A stretch of 16,658 bases of DNA, from positions 1-16,658 of the forward strand of contig CAAEDD010000105.1 in assembly GCA_900754515.1 (NCBI GenBank). Reading direction: 5' to 3'. The notes under the pieces are model-generated. The model had not been told where the DNA came from, did no database searches, and was given only the letters and a program-made list of their open reading frames with translations. The translations under genes and the position numbers were made by a program. Shown here piece by piece: positions 6,711-15,042 of this stretch (within the stretch, counting starts at the first letter, position 1; the number at the start of each line of letters is the position of its first letter). This DNA comes from an uncultured Oscillospiraceae bacterium (GTDB taxonomy: Bacteria > Bacillota > Clostridia > Oscillospirales > Oscillospiraceae).

Positions 6711-8657
6711 TCAGCACAGCTGGCTGCCTGCCGAGACGGAGTCGTCCAGGATGAGCAAATGCAGCTCCTCCTTGCCCTCCACCTCACGGACGGCAGACAG
6801 AAGCATACCGTTGGAATCCTGGCCCATCATCTTACGGCTGGGGAGGTTCAGAATGGCCACCACGGTCTTGCCCACCAGCTGCTCCGGCTCATAGAATTTG
6901 TGTATACCGGAGAGGATCTGACGGGGTGTGCCGCTGCCGTCATCCAGCATGAACTTAAGGAGCTTATCGGACTTTTTCACTGCCTCGCAGCTTATGACCT
7001 TGCACACTCTCATATCGCACTTGGAGAAGTCCTCGATGCTCACGTCCGGCAGCACCGGGGGAGTCTTGGGCTGGCTATTCTGATGCTCCAGCTTCTCCAG
7101 TGCCTCCAGCTCTTTGGCCATATCCAGACGGGGGAAGAGGGTCTCTCCCTTGGTTACGCTGACGTCGGCAGGCAGAGCGCCGTACTCGGCGGCCTTCTCC
7201 CAGGTGCGGCAGCTATCGTCTGCGCCAATCTGTTTAAAGGCTTTCTCGCAGCTGGCAGGAATGAATGGGGTAAGCAGGATGAGGGAGACACGGAGAGCCT
7301 CCAGCAGGTTGTACATGACGGTGGCCAGTCTCGCCTTCCTGCTCTCATCCTTGGCCAGCACCCAGGGTGCGGTCTCGTCGATGTACTTGTTGGCCCGCTG
7401 TATGAGCTTGAAGATATCTTCCAGCGCCAGGTGAAGCTGGAAGGCATCCATCTGCTTCTCGTACTTGGCTCTTGCGCTCTTTATCATCTCCACCAGCTCG
7501 CCGTCCACATCCTCGCTCTGGCGCTCTACAGGCAGCTTGCCGCCGAAGTACTTCTCCACCATGGCAGTGGTGCGGGAGACAAGGTTGCCCAGATCATTGG
7601 CAAGGTCGGTATTGATGGTGCTTATCAACAGCTCGTTGGAGAAGTTGCCGTCGGAGCCGAAGGGGAAGGTACGCAGCAGGAAGAAACGCAGGGCGTCCAC
7701 CCCGAAGCGTTCAGCCAGCACATAAGGGTCTACCACATTGCCCTTGGACTTGCTCATCTTGCCCCCGTCGATGACCAGCCAGCCGTGGCCGTAAACCTTC
7801 TTGGGCAGGGGCAGCTCCATGCTCATGAGCATGGCAGGCCATATAATGGAGTGGAAGCGGACTATCTCCTTGCCCACGATGTGCACGTCGGCAGGCCAGT
7901 ACTTGTCAAAGTCGTCATACCTGTCATTGAGCAGACCCAGGGCGGTGCAGTAATTAAACAGGGCGTCCACCCATACGTAGACCACATGGCCCGGGTCAAA
8001 GTCCACGGGGATACCCCAGCTGAAGCTGGTGCGGGATACGCACAGATCTTCCAGGCCCGGCTTTATGAAGTTGTTTATCATCTCATTGACACGGGAGGCC
8101 GGCTCCAGGAATGTGCCGCTCTCCAGCAGCTCCTGCACCGGCTTTGCGTACTTGGAGAGGCGGAAGAAGTAGGCCTCCTCCTCGGCGTCATGGACCTCCC
8201 GGCCGCAGTCGGGGCACTTGCCGTCCACCAGCTGGCTCTCGGTCCAGAAGCTCTCGCAGGGAGTGCAGTACTTGCCCTTATATGAGCCCTTGTATATATC
8301 CCCTTTCTCGTACATCTTCTTGAAGATGCGCTGCACTGCCTTGACATGATAGTCGTCGGTAGTGCGGATGAAGCGGTCGTTGGAGATATTCATCAGCTTC
8401 CACAGATCCAGGATACCGTTTTCCCCGGTGACTATACGGTCCACAAACTCCTTGGGGCTCAGCCCTGCAGCCTTTGCCTTCTCCTCTATCTTCTGGCCAT
8501 GTTCGTCGGTACCGGTGAGGAACATCACATCATAACCGCAGAGTCTCTTGTATCTGGCTATGGCGTCGGTGGCCACGGTGCAGTAGGTGTGACCGATGTG
8601 CAGCTTATCCGAGGGGTAATAGATTGGTGTTGTGATATAGAATGTCTTTTTCTCCAT
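6711..8657 (-). CDS. metG: Methionyl-tRNA synthetase with C-terminal tRNA-binding domain
   Basis: A 648-aa class I aminoacyl-tRNA synthetase charging tRNA-Met in the cytoplasm. The catalytic Rossmann fold begins at TTPIYYP (9-15). HIGH is at 20-23 and KMSKS at 300-304. A single four-cysteine zinc knuckle lies at C131, C134, C148 and C151. The anticodon-binding helical part follows, and residues about 540-648 are an EMAP/Trbp111-like OB-fold tRNA-binding and dimerisation domain (DMRVCKV near its start, NGMLLSA near its end). The length fits bacterial two-domain MetRS. The start chosen is the ATG at 8655-8657 with AGGAG 8 nt upstream; an in-frame ATG seven codons earlier lacks a good ribosome site. 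It is the last gene of the operon, 31 nt after the vanW-family stop, and I see no T-box leader before it. Confidence 0.97.
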   Translation of the reverse strand: MEKKTFYITTPIYYPSDKLHIGHTYCTVATDAIARYKRLCGYDVMFLTGTDEHGQKIEEKAKAAGLSPKEFVDRIVTGENGILDLWKLMNISNDRFIRTTDDYHVKAVQRIFKKMYEKGDIYKGSYKGKYCTPCESFWTESQLVDGKCPDCGREVHDAEEEAYFFRLSKYAKPVQELLESGTFLEPASRVNEMINNFIKPGLEDLCVSRTSFSWGIPVDFDPGHVVYVWVDALFNYCTALGLLNDRYDDFDKYWPADVHIVGKEIVRFHSIIWPAMLMSMELPLPKKVYGHGWLVIDGGKMSKSKGNVVDPYVLAERFGVDALRFFLLRTFPFGSDGNFSNELLISTINTDLANDLGNLVSRTTAMVEKYFGGKLPVERQSEDVDGELVEMIKSARAKYEKQMDAFQLHLALEDIFKLIQRANKYIDETAPWVLAKDESRKARLATVMYNLLEALRVSLILLTPFIPASCEKAFKQIGADDSCRTWEKAAEYGALPADVSVTKGETLFPRLDMAKELEALEKLEHQNSQPKTPPVLPDVSIEDFSKCDMRVCKVISCEAVKKSDKLLKFMLDDGSGTPRQILSGIHKFYEPEQLVGKTVVAILNLPSRKMMGQDSNGMLLSAVREVEGKEELHLLILDDSVSAGSQLC

Positions 8658-8688
8658 TTTCTCTTCTCCTGTCTCCATGCTGATTATT

Positions 8689-10716
8689 TCATCCGCCGGC
8701 GGCGGCATCCGCCGCATATTTCTCCGGCGGCCACTGTATCTCATCGTCGTGGCGGTAATAGATACCGTAAGGCTCCTCCACCTCATAGAGGAAGTTGCCC
8801 TCCGCGTCATACACCATTCTGTAAGCGCTGACGCCGTAGCCCACGGCAGTGTTTACATACACACTGTCATAGACCACCAGCTTGGTGGTACGCATCTCCA
8901 CATAGCTGCCGTCCACGTCGGTGCCCCAGATTTCTATGGTCAGGGACTTGTCCTCGTCATTGCAGTAGGCCACTATCTTAACCGGGTAATCCCGGCTGTT
9001 CTTGAACTTGAAGTCCGGGCTCGGCCAGCTGACAGTAGCGTCCAGGCCATAGTCCAGATAGTCCACTTTGAAATAGTGGTTGGTGCGCTCCACCGTCTCC
9101 AGCTGGGCAAACATGATTGCACAGTACAGCGTGGAGGATACCTGGCAGATACCTCCGCCTATCTCCTGCACCACTTCGCCGTTATCATAGGCGCCGGCCT
9201 CCAGGAAGCCTGCCTCGGCGGTGCGCTGGCCCACATACTCATTATAGGAGAACACCTCTCCGGGCATCATGATATGCCCATTGAGTTTCTCGGCCACTTT
9301 TTCTATATTGCTTATACGGTTCTCCGTGCTCCAGGTATAGTAGGTGGTCTGGGAACCCAGCTTGTCTCTGTAGAGCATGGAGCGCAGTCCCTCGGCTGTA
9401 GTCTCCGGATAGGTTATCTTCAGAGGGATCTTCACAATGTCTCCCGGCTCTGCCGCCTTCCACAGCTCCGCCGCCTCAACGGTGTCGAACCAGCATCCGT
9501 TCACCTCAGCCACAACGTCAAAGGTCTCGGTAAACTCGGCGTCTTTCGGCTCCACCGCCAGCTCGTCATATATTGCCTGGAAGTCCGGCATTTCGATAGT
9601 GCCGATAAGCTGATTGTAGCTGATCTCTTCCAGACCCGCCTCCAGTGCCGCCACTATCTGATTATAAAGGCCCTCTTCGTCCAGCTGTATCTGTCCTGCG
9701 CCTTTGCGCAGCCGCAGGACTTCGGCCTTCTCATCCACCTCATAGTCGTCGTCCTCAGTGGCTTTATCCAGCTTGGATATTCCGTCAGCAATACACTCTC
9801 TCACATAGCTGTCGTCGATTTTCTGGCTGACTATTGTAACATCCACGGGGCCGATATGGTTGAGCAAAAAGCGATACAGGTTCTCATACCAGTTGCCGTC
9901 ATGCCCATAGTTAAGGGCAGCCTCCACCGCCCGCTCCCGGCTCAGCTTTGCCCCGGAGAGGCAGGAGTCCACACTGAAGCTGACATCCGCAGGCAGCTTG
10001 ACTTTAAGCTCCGTATCCACCCGCTCATCCCAGCCCTTTTCCTCAAGGATGGCGTCTATCTCTTCCCCGCTCATGTTTCCCACAAAGATATCACTGATAT
10101 ACACGTTGGGCAGAGTAATGCCATTATGGGTGACAAGGTATCCCCCCACGGTAGCCCCTATGGCTATCAGGGAGAGGATGACCAGAAAGACTATTGCCGT
10201 GAAGCGGTTCTGCTTTACCTTTTCCGGATCCTTGGGAGGCTTTGGCGGCTTCTCTTTTTTGCCTTTGCCCTTCTTTTTCTTTCCCTCTTCCTCCGGCGGC
10301 TGAGTACTCTCTTCCGGCTCCTTCAGGCTTTTAGTCTTGCCGCCCTTTATGGCTGGCAGCTGGCCGAAAGTATCAGCCGGCTCCTCCTGCTTTTTGGGCT
10401 TGTCTTTCTTTTTGGCCTTCGGAGCCTTCTCCTTCTTGCCCGCGTCCTTTTTAGGTTCTTTCTTTTTGACCTTGTCCTTTTTGTTTTTTACCGGCTTGGC
10501 GGACTTTGCCTGGCGGGACCTGGCTCTTTCGGCTCTGTCTCCGTCGGTGTCGGTCTGTCCCGGCCATTCTTCCTCCTGCCCATCGGCAGAAGGCAAACTG
10601 TCCCCCTCGTCCAGCAGGCGCATTATTTCGTCCAATTCATCCATGTCATTGGATTTTCGATCATCGCCGTACCAATCTCCGTCCAGGGGATTTGCAAAAT
10701 TGTTGTTGTCTGTCAC
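8689..10716 (-). CDS. VanW family protein with long charged cytoplasmic tail
   Basis: A 675-aa single-pass membrane protein. Residues 1-60 are acidic. Residues 66-170 are extremely lysine-rich with Pro and Glu (runs such as KKKK), likely disordered and cytoplasmic. About 171-195 is the membrane segment. The outside part has a putative peptidoglycan-binding/YoaR-like region (about 200-450) followed by the VanW domain at about 454-600, with PGEVFSYN (485-492) and GGGICQVSS (520-528), the family's signature segments. The VanW family is named after a gene of the vanB glycopeptide-resistance cluster, but most members are chromosomal and of unknown function at the cell wall; nothing here indicates vancomycin resistance. 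The start is GTG at 10714-10716 with AGGAG 7 nt upstream, only 2 nt after the hemW stop. It is translationally linked to hemW and followed by metG. Confidence 0.92.
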   Translation of the reverse strand: MTDNNNFANPLDGDWYGDDRKSNDMDELDEIMRLLDEGDSLPSADGQEEEWPGQTDTDGDRAERARSRQAKSAKPVKNKKDKVKKKEPKKDAGKKEKAPKAKKKDKPKKQEEPADTFGQLPAIKGGKTKSLKEPEESTQPPEEEGKKKKGKGKKEKPPKPPKDPEKVKQNRFTAIVFLVILSLIAIGATVGGYLVTHNGITLPNVYISDIFVGNMSGEEIDAILEEKGWDERVDTELKVKLPADVSFSVDSCLSGAKLSRERAVEAALNYGHDGNWYENLYRFLLNHIGPVDVTIVSQKIDDSYVRECIADGISKLDKATEDDDYEVDEKAEVLRLRKGAGQIQLDEEGLYNQIVAALEAGLEEISYNQLIGTIEMPDFQAIYDELAVEPKDAEFTETFDVVAEVNGCWFDTVEAAELWKAAEPGDIVKIPLKITYPETTAEGLRSMLYRDKLGSQTTYYTWSTENRISNIEKVAEKLNGHIMMPGEVFSYNEYVGQRTAEAGFLEAGAYDNGEVVQEIGGGICQVSSTLYCAIMFAQLETVERTNHYFKVDYLDYGLDATVSWPSPDFKFKNSRDYPVKIVAYCNDEDKSLTIEIWGTDVDGSYVEMRTTKLVVYDSVYVNTAVGYGVSAYRMVYDAEGNFLYEVEEPYGIYYRHDDEIQWPPEKYAADAAAGG

Positions 10717-10718
10717 TT

Positions 10719-11990
10719 TCAGTCTCCTGTACTGTTCATCCTCTGCCTATACAGCTCGGTGAAGAGCTCCTCCTCACCTTTAGGGAGGCTTATTTTACTT
10801 GCGGCCCTGTCGGCCCTGGAAACCCAGGGTATGCCCTCGGCCCTGCCGCTGGCCTGGGTCTCCAGCAAAATACCTATCAGGGTGTTTGATATAAGAAATC
10901 CCGGTACCGTGAAGTGCCAGCGGTCGCCGGTAAGCTCCGCCCAGCCCTTTTCCTTGAAAGCCTGGAGCACCTTCAGTATCGGCCGCCAGTCGCTCTGACA
11001 GCGGCTGCGGTAGTCGTTTTCCGAAATGCCCTGAGATGTGCGCATTCCCAGCATCAGATATTCCACGGATTTCTCCATGGAATCCAGCACCTCGTACTCA
11101 TCCACCACGCTGATGCCTTTTCCCACGCCGTAGATGTATTCTTTCAGATCCTTCACATAGCTGTAGCGCACACTGCCTATGCAGCTGTGGGCGCCGGGGC
11201 CAAAACTCATATAGTCGTCCATATTCCAGTATTTGAGATTATGGCGGGACTCATACCCCGGTGCCGCAAAATTTGAAATCTCATACTGCCTGTATCCGTA
11301 ACGCTCCAGCATCTCAGCGGCATAGGAATACATGTCCGCCTGGGCATCGTCATCGGGAAGGATAGCCGAGCCCATATAGTTTTCATACATGGGTGTGCCC
11401 GGCTCCAGCTTCAGGCCGTAGCAGGATATGTGTTCCGGGTGCATCTCCACTATTTTTGACAGTGTATCGGCCCAGTCGGTCTTGGTCTGGCTGGGCAGCC
11501 CGTACATCAGATCCACGCTTATGTTGTCAAAGCCCGCCTTGCGGGCATCCAAATACGCTTTCTGGGCTTGCTGGAAATTATGGCGGCGGCCAATAAGCTT
11601 CAAAAGGTTATTGTCGCTGGCCTGCACACCTATGGACAGTCGGTTGACGCCCTCCTGTCGCAGCAGCTTCAAAGCCGTTGGGCTGATGCTGTCCGGATTG
11701 CACTCCACGGTTATCTCGGAATCCAGCCGCACATTGCCGTTAAGCTTCAGCTCGTCCAGGATATCCGCTATTCTGTCTGCCCCGTAGAAACTGGGGGTAC
11801 CTCCGCCGAAGTAAATGCTGTCCACCTCGTAATTCCTTATGGATATGGAGGATTCCTTTATATGCTCCAGCAGTGCCTGCTGGTAATCCGGCATAAGGTA
11901 TTCGCAGTTTTGCAGCGAATAAAAGTCGCAGTATCCGCACTTGCTGGCGCAGAAAGGTATATGGATATATATTCCCAGCCTAGGTCTCAT
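10719..11990 (-). CDS. hemW: Radical SAM protein HemW (heme chaperone-like)
   Basis: A 423-aa radical SAM protein of the HemN/HemW family. The [4Fe-4S] motif is C14-x3-C18-x2-C21 followed by DF. The fourth cysteine seen in true HemN (CxxxCxxCxC) is absent and the N-terminal extension of HemN is missing, so HemW is the better call. YFGGGTPS (about 60-67) is the SAM-binding glycine motif, and ECNPDS and DLMYGLP segments follow. The C-terminal part (about 345-400) resembles the winged-helix-like HemN C-terminal domain. HemW binds heme and is thought to hand it to respiratory enzymes; it is not a coproporphyrinogen oxidase. GGAG lies 8 nt upstream of the ATG. It sits 30 nt after htpG and 2 nt before the vanW-family gene. 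Members of this family are often misannotated as coproporphyrinogen III oxidase. Confidence 0.93.
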   Translation of the reverse strand: MRPRLGIYIHIPFCASKCGYCDFYSLQNCEYLMPDYQQALLEHIKESSISIRNYEVDSIYFGGGTPSFYGADRIADILDELKLNGNVRLDSEITVECNPDSISPTALKLLRQEGVNRLSIGVQASDNNLLKLIGRRHNFQQAQKAYLDARKAGFDNISVDLMYGLPSQTKTDWADTLSKIVEMHPEHISCYGLKLEPGTPMYENYMGSAILPDDDAQADMYSYAAEMLERYGYRQYEISNFAAPGYESRHNLKYWNMDDYMSFGPGAHSCIGSVRYSYVKDLKEYIYGVGKGISVVDEYEVLDSMEKSVEYLMLGMRTSQGISENDYRSRCQSDWRPILKVLQAFKEKGWAELTGDRWHFTVPGFLISNTLIGILLETQASGRAEGIPWVSRADRAASKISLPKGEEELFTELYRQRMNSTGD

Positions 11991-12020
11991 CGGGCATTCT
12001 CCAAACGCTTTTTATTTTTC

Positions 12021-13937
12021 TCAGAACATCTCCGCCACCAGGGAGACGAAGGCGGCGGGGTCTTCTATCTCCACCCCGGATATCATCTCCGCCATACGCG
12101 CCATAACCTGGGACAGCTTTCTGGCCTTTTCCTTGTCGTTTTCATAGGCCTCTTTCAGCACCTGGAAAGCGTGGTGCTGGGGGTTGAGCTCCAGGACACG
12201 GTTGGCCTTTATCTTCCGCATTTCCTCGCTTGGGCCCCTGCGGAAGTATTTTTCCATCTCCAACGTTATACCGCCCTCGGTTGTAAGGCAGCAGGGCTGG
12301 GAACCCAGCTTGTTGGAAAGACGCACCTTCACAATGCTGTCGCCGACGGCCTCCTTCACAAAGTCGAGGAAGTCCTTGTTCTCCACATTCTGTTCTTCGG
12401 CAGCCTTCTTATCCTCCTCGGTGTCAAAGCCCAGGTCGTCGGTAACCACGTTGCAGAAGCTCTTGCCGTCCTGCTCCCGCAGGCTCTCCAGCACCATCTC
12501 GTCCAGAGGGCTGGTGAGATAAATGAGTTCATAACCACGGCTGCGTACTTCCTCGCACTGAGGCAGGCTCATAGCGTGCTTTACCGAGTCGGAGCTGGCG
12601 TAGTATATGACCTTCTGGCTCTCAGGCATGTTCTCCACATACTCCTTGAGAGTCAGCTGCCTGTCCTCAGAGGTGTAGAACAGCAGCAGGTCTCTCAAAA
12701 AGTCCTTGTATCTGCCGTACTCGTCGCAGACTCCGCACTTGAGGTGGACCCCGAAGTTCTTGAAGAACTCCTCATACTTGGGCCTGTCATCCTTCATCAG
12801 CTTTTCAAGCTCTCCCTTGATGCGCTTTTCCAGATTCTGGCCTATGATGCGCAGCTGCCTGTCGTGCTGCAGCAGTTCACGGGAGATATTCAGCGACAGG
12901 TCCGGGGAATCCACCACGCCCTTGACGAAGTCAAAGTAATCATGTACCAGCTTGTCGCACTTTTCCATTATCATAACGCCGTTGGAGTATAGGGTAATGC
13001 CGCCCTTGTTTTCTCCCATGAAGGCGTTCTCGTTCTCCTCACCGGGAACAAAGAGCAGAGCCTTATAGCTCACGGCGCCCTCGGCGTTTATTCTCACCAG
13101 AGCGCAGGGGTCCTTGCGCTCCCGGTTCTTTTCCTTGTAGAAGGCAATGCAGTCGTCATCGGTTACCTCGCTCTTGGAGCGCTGCCAGATAGGAACCATG
13201 CTGTTTATGGTCTCGTTTTCTGTGACCATGCGGTAGTCGTATTTGGGATTGCCCTCGTCGTCCTTCTCTCCGGTCTCAAAGCGTTCCTGATGCTCCACGT
13301 CCATCTTGATGGGCCAGCGTACATAGTCGGAATACTTTTTAACCAGAGCCTTGATCTTCCAGACCTCCAGGTAACTTCCGTAGATCTCGTCGTCGGTATC
13401 GGGCTTTATGTGCATTATCACGTCAGTGCCCACTGTATCCTTGTCACAGGGGGTAACAGTGTAGCCGTCGGCGCCGGTACTCTTCCACATAACGCCCTGC
13501 TCCTCCCCATATTTGCGGGTGATGACAGTGACTTCATCTGCCACCATGAATGCAGAGTAAAAGCCCACGCCGAACTGGCCGATTATGGATATATCCTCGG
13601 CCTGGCCCTTTTCGCTGTCCATCTCGTCCTTAAACTTGTAGGAGCCGCTGCGGGCGATGACGCCCAGATTATTTTCGCACTCCTCAGCAGTCATGCCTAT
13701 GCCGTTGTCTCTCACGGTGAGGGTGCGCTTTTCCTTGTCGGGGATTATCTCTATCTTGTAATCGCTGCGGTTCAGGCCCACTTTGTCATCAGTGAGAGAC
13801 AGGTAACAGAGCTTGTCTATTGCATCGGAGGCATTGGAGATTATCTCCCTGAGGAAAATCTCTTTATTTGTGTAGATTGAATTGATCATCAAATCCAAGA
13901 GGCGCTTGGATTCTGCTTTAAACTGTTTTTTTGCCAT
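12021..13937 (-). CDS. htpG: Chaperone HtpG (bacterial Hsp90)
   Basis: A 638-aa cytoplasmic ATP-dependent chaperone of normal HtpG length. The GHKL ATPase domain shows E31 (LREIISNASDA, 29-39), DNGIGM at 77-82 and GQFGVGFYSAF at 120-130, which form the nucleotide pocket and lid. The middle domain carries the PFDL-region equivalents and the SRELLQ segment, and the C-terminal dimerisation domain ends in EMF. It is the first gene of the four-gene operon, preceded by a sigma-A promoter whose spacer contains a perfect palindrome. No CIRCE or CtsR box is visible, so heat control, if any, must use another operator. AAGGAG lies 14 nt upstream of the ATG, which is a long spacing. Confidence 0.97.
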   Translation of the reverse strand: MAKKQFKAESKRLLDLMINSIYTNKEIFLREIISNASDAIDKLCYLSLTDDKVGLNRSDYKIEIIPDKEKRTLTVRDNGIGMTAEECENNLGVIARSGSYKFKDEMDSEKGQAEDISIIGQFGVGFYSAFMVADEVTVITRKYGEEQGVMWKSTGADGYTVTPCDKDTVGTDVIMHIKPDTDDEIYGSYLEVWKIKALVKKYSDYVRWPIKMDVEHQERFETGEKDDEGNPKYDYRMVTENETINSMVPIWQRSKSEVTDDDCIAFYKEKNRERKDPCALVRINAEGAVSYKALLFVPGEENENAFMGENKGGITLYSNGVMIMEKCDKLVHDYFDFVKGVVDSPDLSLNISRELLQHDRQLRIIGQNLEKRIKGELEKLMKDDRPKYEEFFKNFGVHLKCGVCDEYGRYKDFLRDLLLFYTSEDRQLTLKEYVENMPESQKVIYYASSDSVKHAMSLPQCEEVRSRGYELIYLTSPLDEMVLESLREQDGKSFCNVVTDDLGFDTEEDKKAAEEQNVENKDFLDFVKEAVGDSIVKVRLSNKLGSQPCCLTTEGGITLEMEKYFRRGPSEEMRKIKANRVLELNPQHHAFQVLKEAYENDKEKARKLSQVMARMAEMISGVEIEDPAAFVSLVAEMF

Positions 13938-13983
13938 TGTTAAGATTCAGACTCCTTATCTATGCTTGTTTTCATAAATATAT

Positions 13984-14011
13984 AGTATAGCACAATTCCC
14001 AGGAATTTCAA
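13984..14011 (-). promoter_or_regulatory. Promoter of the htpG operon
   Basis: On the minus strand: TTGAAA (14006-14011), a 16-nt spacer, TATACT (13984-13989), 46 nt before the htpG start codon. It is the only convincing promoter found for the operon. Confidence 0.8.
13994..14007. promoter_or_regulatory. 14-nt palindrome inside the htpG promoter spacer, candidate operator
   Basis: AATTCC-CA-GGAATT: two perfectly complementary hexamers around a two-base centre. It fills most of the spacer between -10 and -35 and overlaps the inner two bases of the -35. A repressor bound here would block RNA polymerase. It matches neither CIRCE nor the CtsR repeat. The binding protein is unknown. Confidence 0.5.
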
Positions 14012-14077
14012 CATATTGCCCCGGGCAAATCGTTAACTCGCTGTGAAATCCACGGCGTTTTCCATCTGTTTGCGGCG

Positions 14078-14110
14078 AACCGGGACTCCGCCGAAAGCGG
14101 GGTCCCGGTT
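14078..14110. terminator. 14-bp hairpin after the PAP2 gene, lacking a U tract
   Basis: Arms at 14078-14091 and 14097-14110 pair over 14 bp (one G-T pair) around CGAAA. It begins 19 nt after the PAP2 stop codon on the minus strand. Neither side is followed directly by a T run, so it may be an inefficient or factor-assisted terminator, or a 3'-end stabilising hairpin. Confidence 0.5.
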
Positions 14111-14129
14111 GTATATTCCGTTTTTCTCT

Positions 14130-14933
14130 TTATTTCTCGTGTTTGCCCTTGTAGGCTCCCGGAACCTTTATCCTGAGGCTCCGCCCACCGGAGGCCGGGG
14201 CGCTGTGGGCGCTGCTGCGGCTTCCTGAACTCTCCTCCCGCCTGCCGCGGGCCTGTCCGCCCTTGCCGGAGGGCAGGGCCATGGGCAGCACTTCCCTGAT
14301 ATCCAGTTCCAGCATCAGTTCAAATATAGGTACATCCTCATGGCTGCGGAGGAAGCGGAATATGAATCCGGTTATGACCCATGCGATAAAGCCGGAGGCG
14401 GTGCCAACAATCATGGCCACCAGCACGTCCGAGGGGTAGTGGGCCACAAGATAGTTTCTGGATATGCCCATAATAATCACTATCAGCACCGATGGCAGCA
14501 CAAACTTCTTACCCCGCATTAAGGATATGGCAGTCATGCCTGCGGCCGTGGCGGTAACGTGGCCGGAAGGAAAGGAGAACCCGTCCTCCGCCGGAGCGCC
14601 AACAAACTGCCACCACTGGCGGAACTGTTCTACGGTCTCAAAGGGTCTTGGTCTGGCCACGGTATCCTTCAGGATAATATTTGTAATAAGTGCTCCGCAG
14701 CATACTGCCCCGAAGATGCACACGCCCAGATCCCTGGTGCTGGCAAAACAGGCGAAAATAACGGCAAGTATAAAAAATATCAGTCCTTTTTCACCCAGCA
14801 GAGTTATGAGCTTCATCAGCGGAGTGAGCACTGTTCCGGCGCTCTGGGCCAGGGAATGGAGTGCGCCCAGAATGGCACTGTCATACCCAAAGAAAAATTC
14901 GTTCAGCCACGCAGCTGCGGCGGTAAGTTCCAT
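14130..14933 (-). CDS. PAP2 superfamily membrane phosphatase
   Basis: A 267-aa polytopic membrane protein with the three PAP2 phosphatase motifs: K89-x6-R96-P97, PSGH at 122-125 (catalytic H125), and S158-R159-x5-H165-x3-D169. Hydrophobic segments lie at about 20-45, 50-66, 71-88, 125-139, 145-160 and 170-195. Members dephosphorylate lipid phosphates such as phosphatidic acid or undecaprenyl pyrophosphate on the outer face of the membrane; the substrate here is not decidable. The last ~48 residues form a basic, Gly/Ser/Arg-rich tail not part of the fold. I chose the ATG at 14931-14933, since AGAGG lies 8 nt before it; the in-frame GTG three codons earlier overlaps that ribosome site. It has its own promoter and is likely transcribed alone. 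Confidence 0.93.
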   Translation of the reverse strand: MELTAAAAWLNEFFFGYDSAILGALHSLAQSAGTVLTPLMKLITLLGEKGLIFFILAVIFACFASTRDLGVCIFGAVCCGALITNIILKDTVARPRPFETVEQFRQWWQFVGAPAEDGFSFPSGHVTATAAGMTAISLMRGKKFVLPSVLIVIIMGISRNYLVAHYPSDVLVAMIVGTASGFIAWVITGFIFRFLRSHEDVPIFELMLELDIREVLPMALPSGKGGQARGRREESSGSRSSAHSAPASGGRSLRIKVPGAYKGKHEK

Positions 14934-14971
14934 ATATGCCACCTCTTGTAATATTCTGTAAAGGCAGGCAC

Positions 14972-15001
14972 ATTATACCCCATGTTCCGGCCCTGTGACA
15001 A
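14972..15001 (-). promoter_or_regulatory. Promoter of the PAP2 gene
   Basis: On the minus strand: TTGTCA (14996-15001), an 18-nt spacer, TATAAT (14972-14977), 38 nt before the start codon at 14933. Confidence 0.75.
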
Positions 15002-15042
15002 GGCAAAAATAAATTCTTGCCCAATCTTAATAATTCAGTCCT

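Noticed and set aside
6606..8285. 559-codon open frame on the plus strand
   Set aside because: Antisense shadow of metG; starts within the metG terminator region and shows no family signature.
8658..8690. T-box riboswitch before metG
   Set aside because: Only 31 nt separate metG from the preceding gene, too short for a T-box leader.
8689..10716. Vancomycin resistance determinant
   Set aside because: Only the VanW domain is present; there is no vanH, vanA/B, vanX or VanRS two-component pair in the window, and chromosomal VanW-family genes are common in sensitive bacteria.
8677..10998. 773-codon open frame on the plus strand
   Set aside because: It lies antisense to the well-supported vanW-family gene and the end of hemW, has no ribosome site or recognisable motif, and its composition mirrors the opposite strand's codon bias.
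11568..12992. 474-codon open frame on the plus strand
   Set aside because: Antisense to hemW and htpG, both certain; no start signal.
13938..14040. CIRCE or CtsR site for htpG
   Set aside because: Neither the TTAGCACTC inverted repeat nor the AGTCAAA-type repeat is present.
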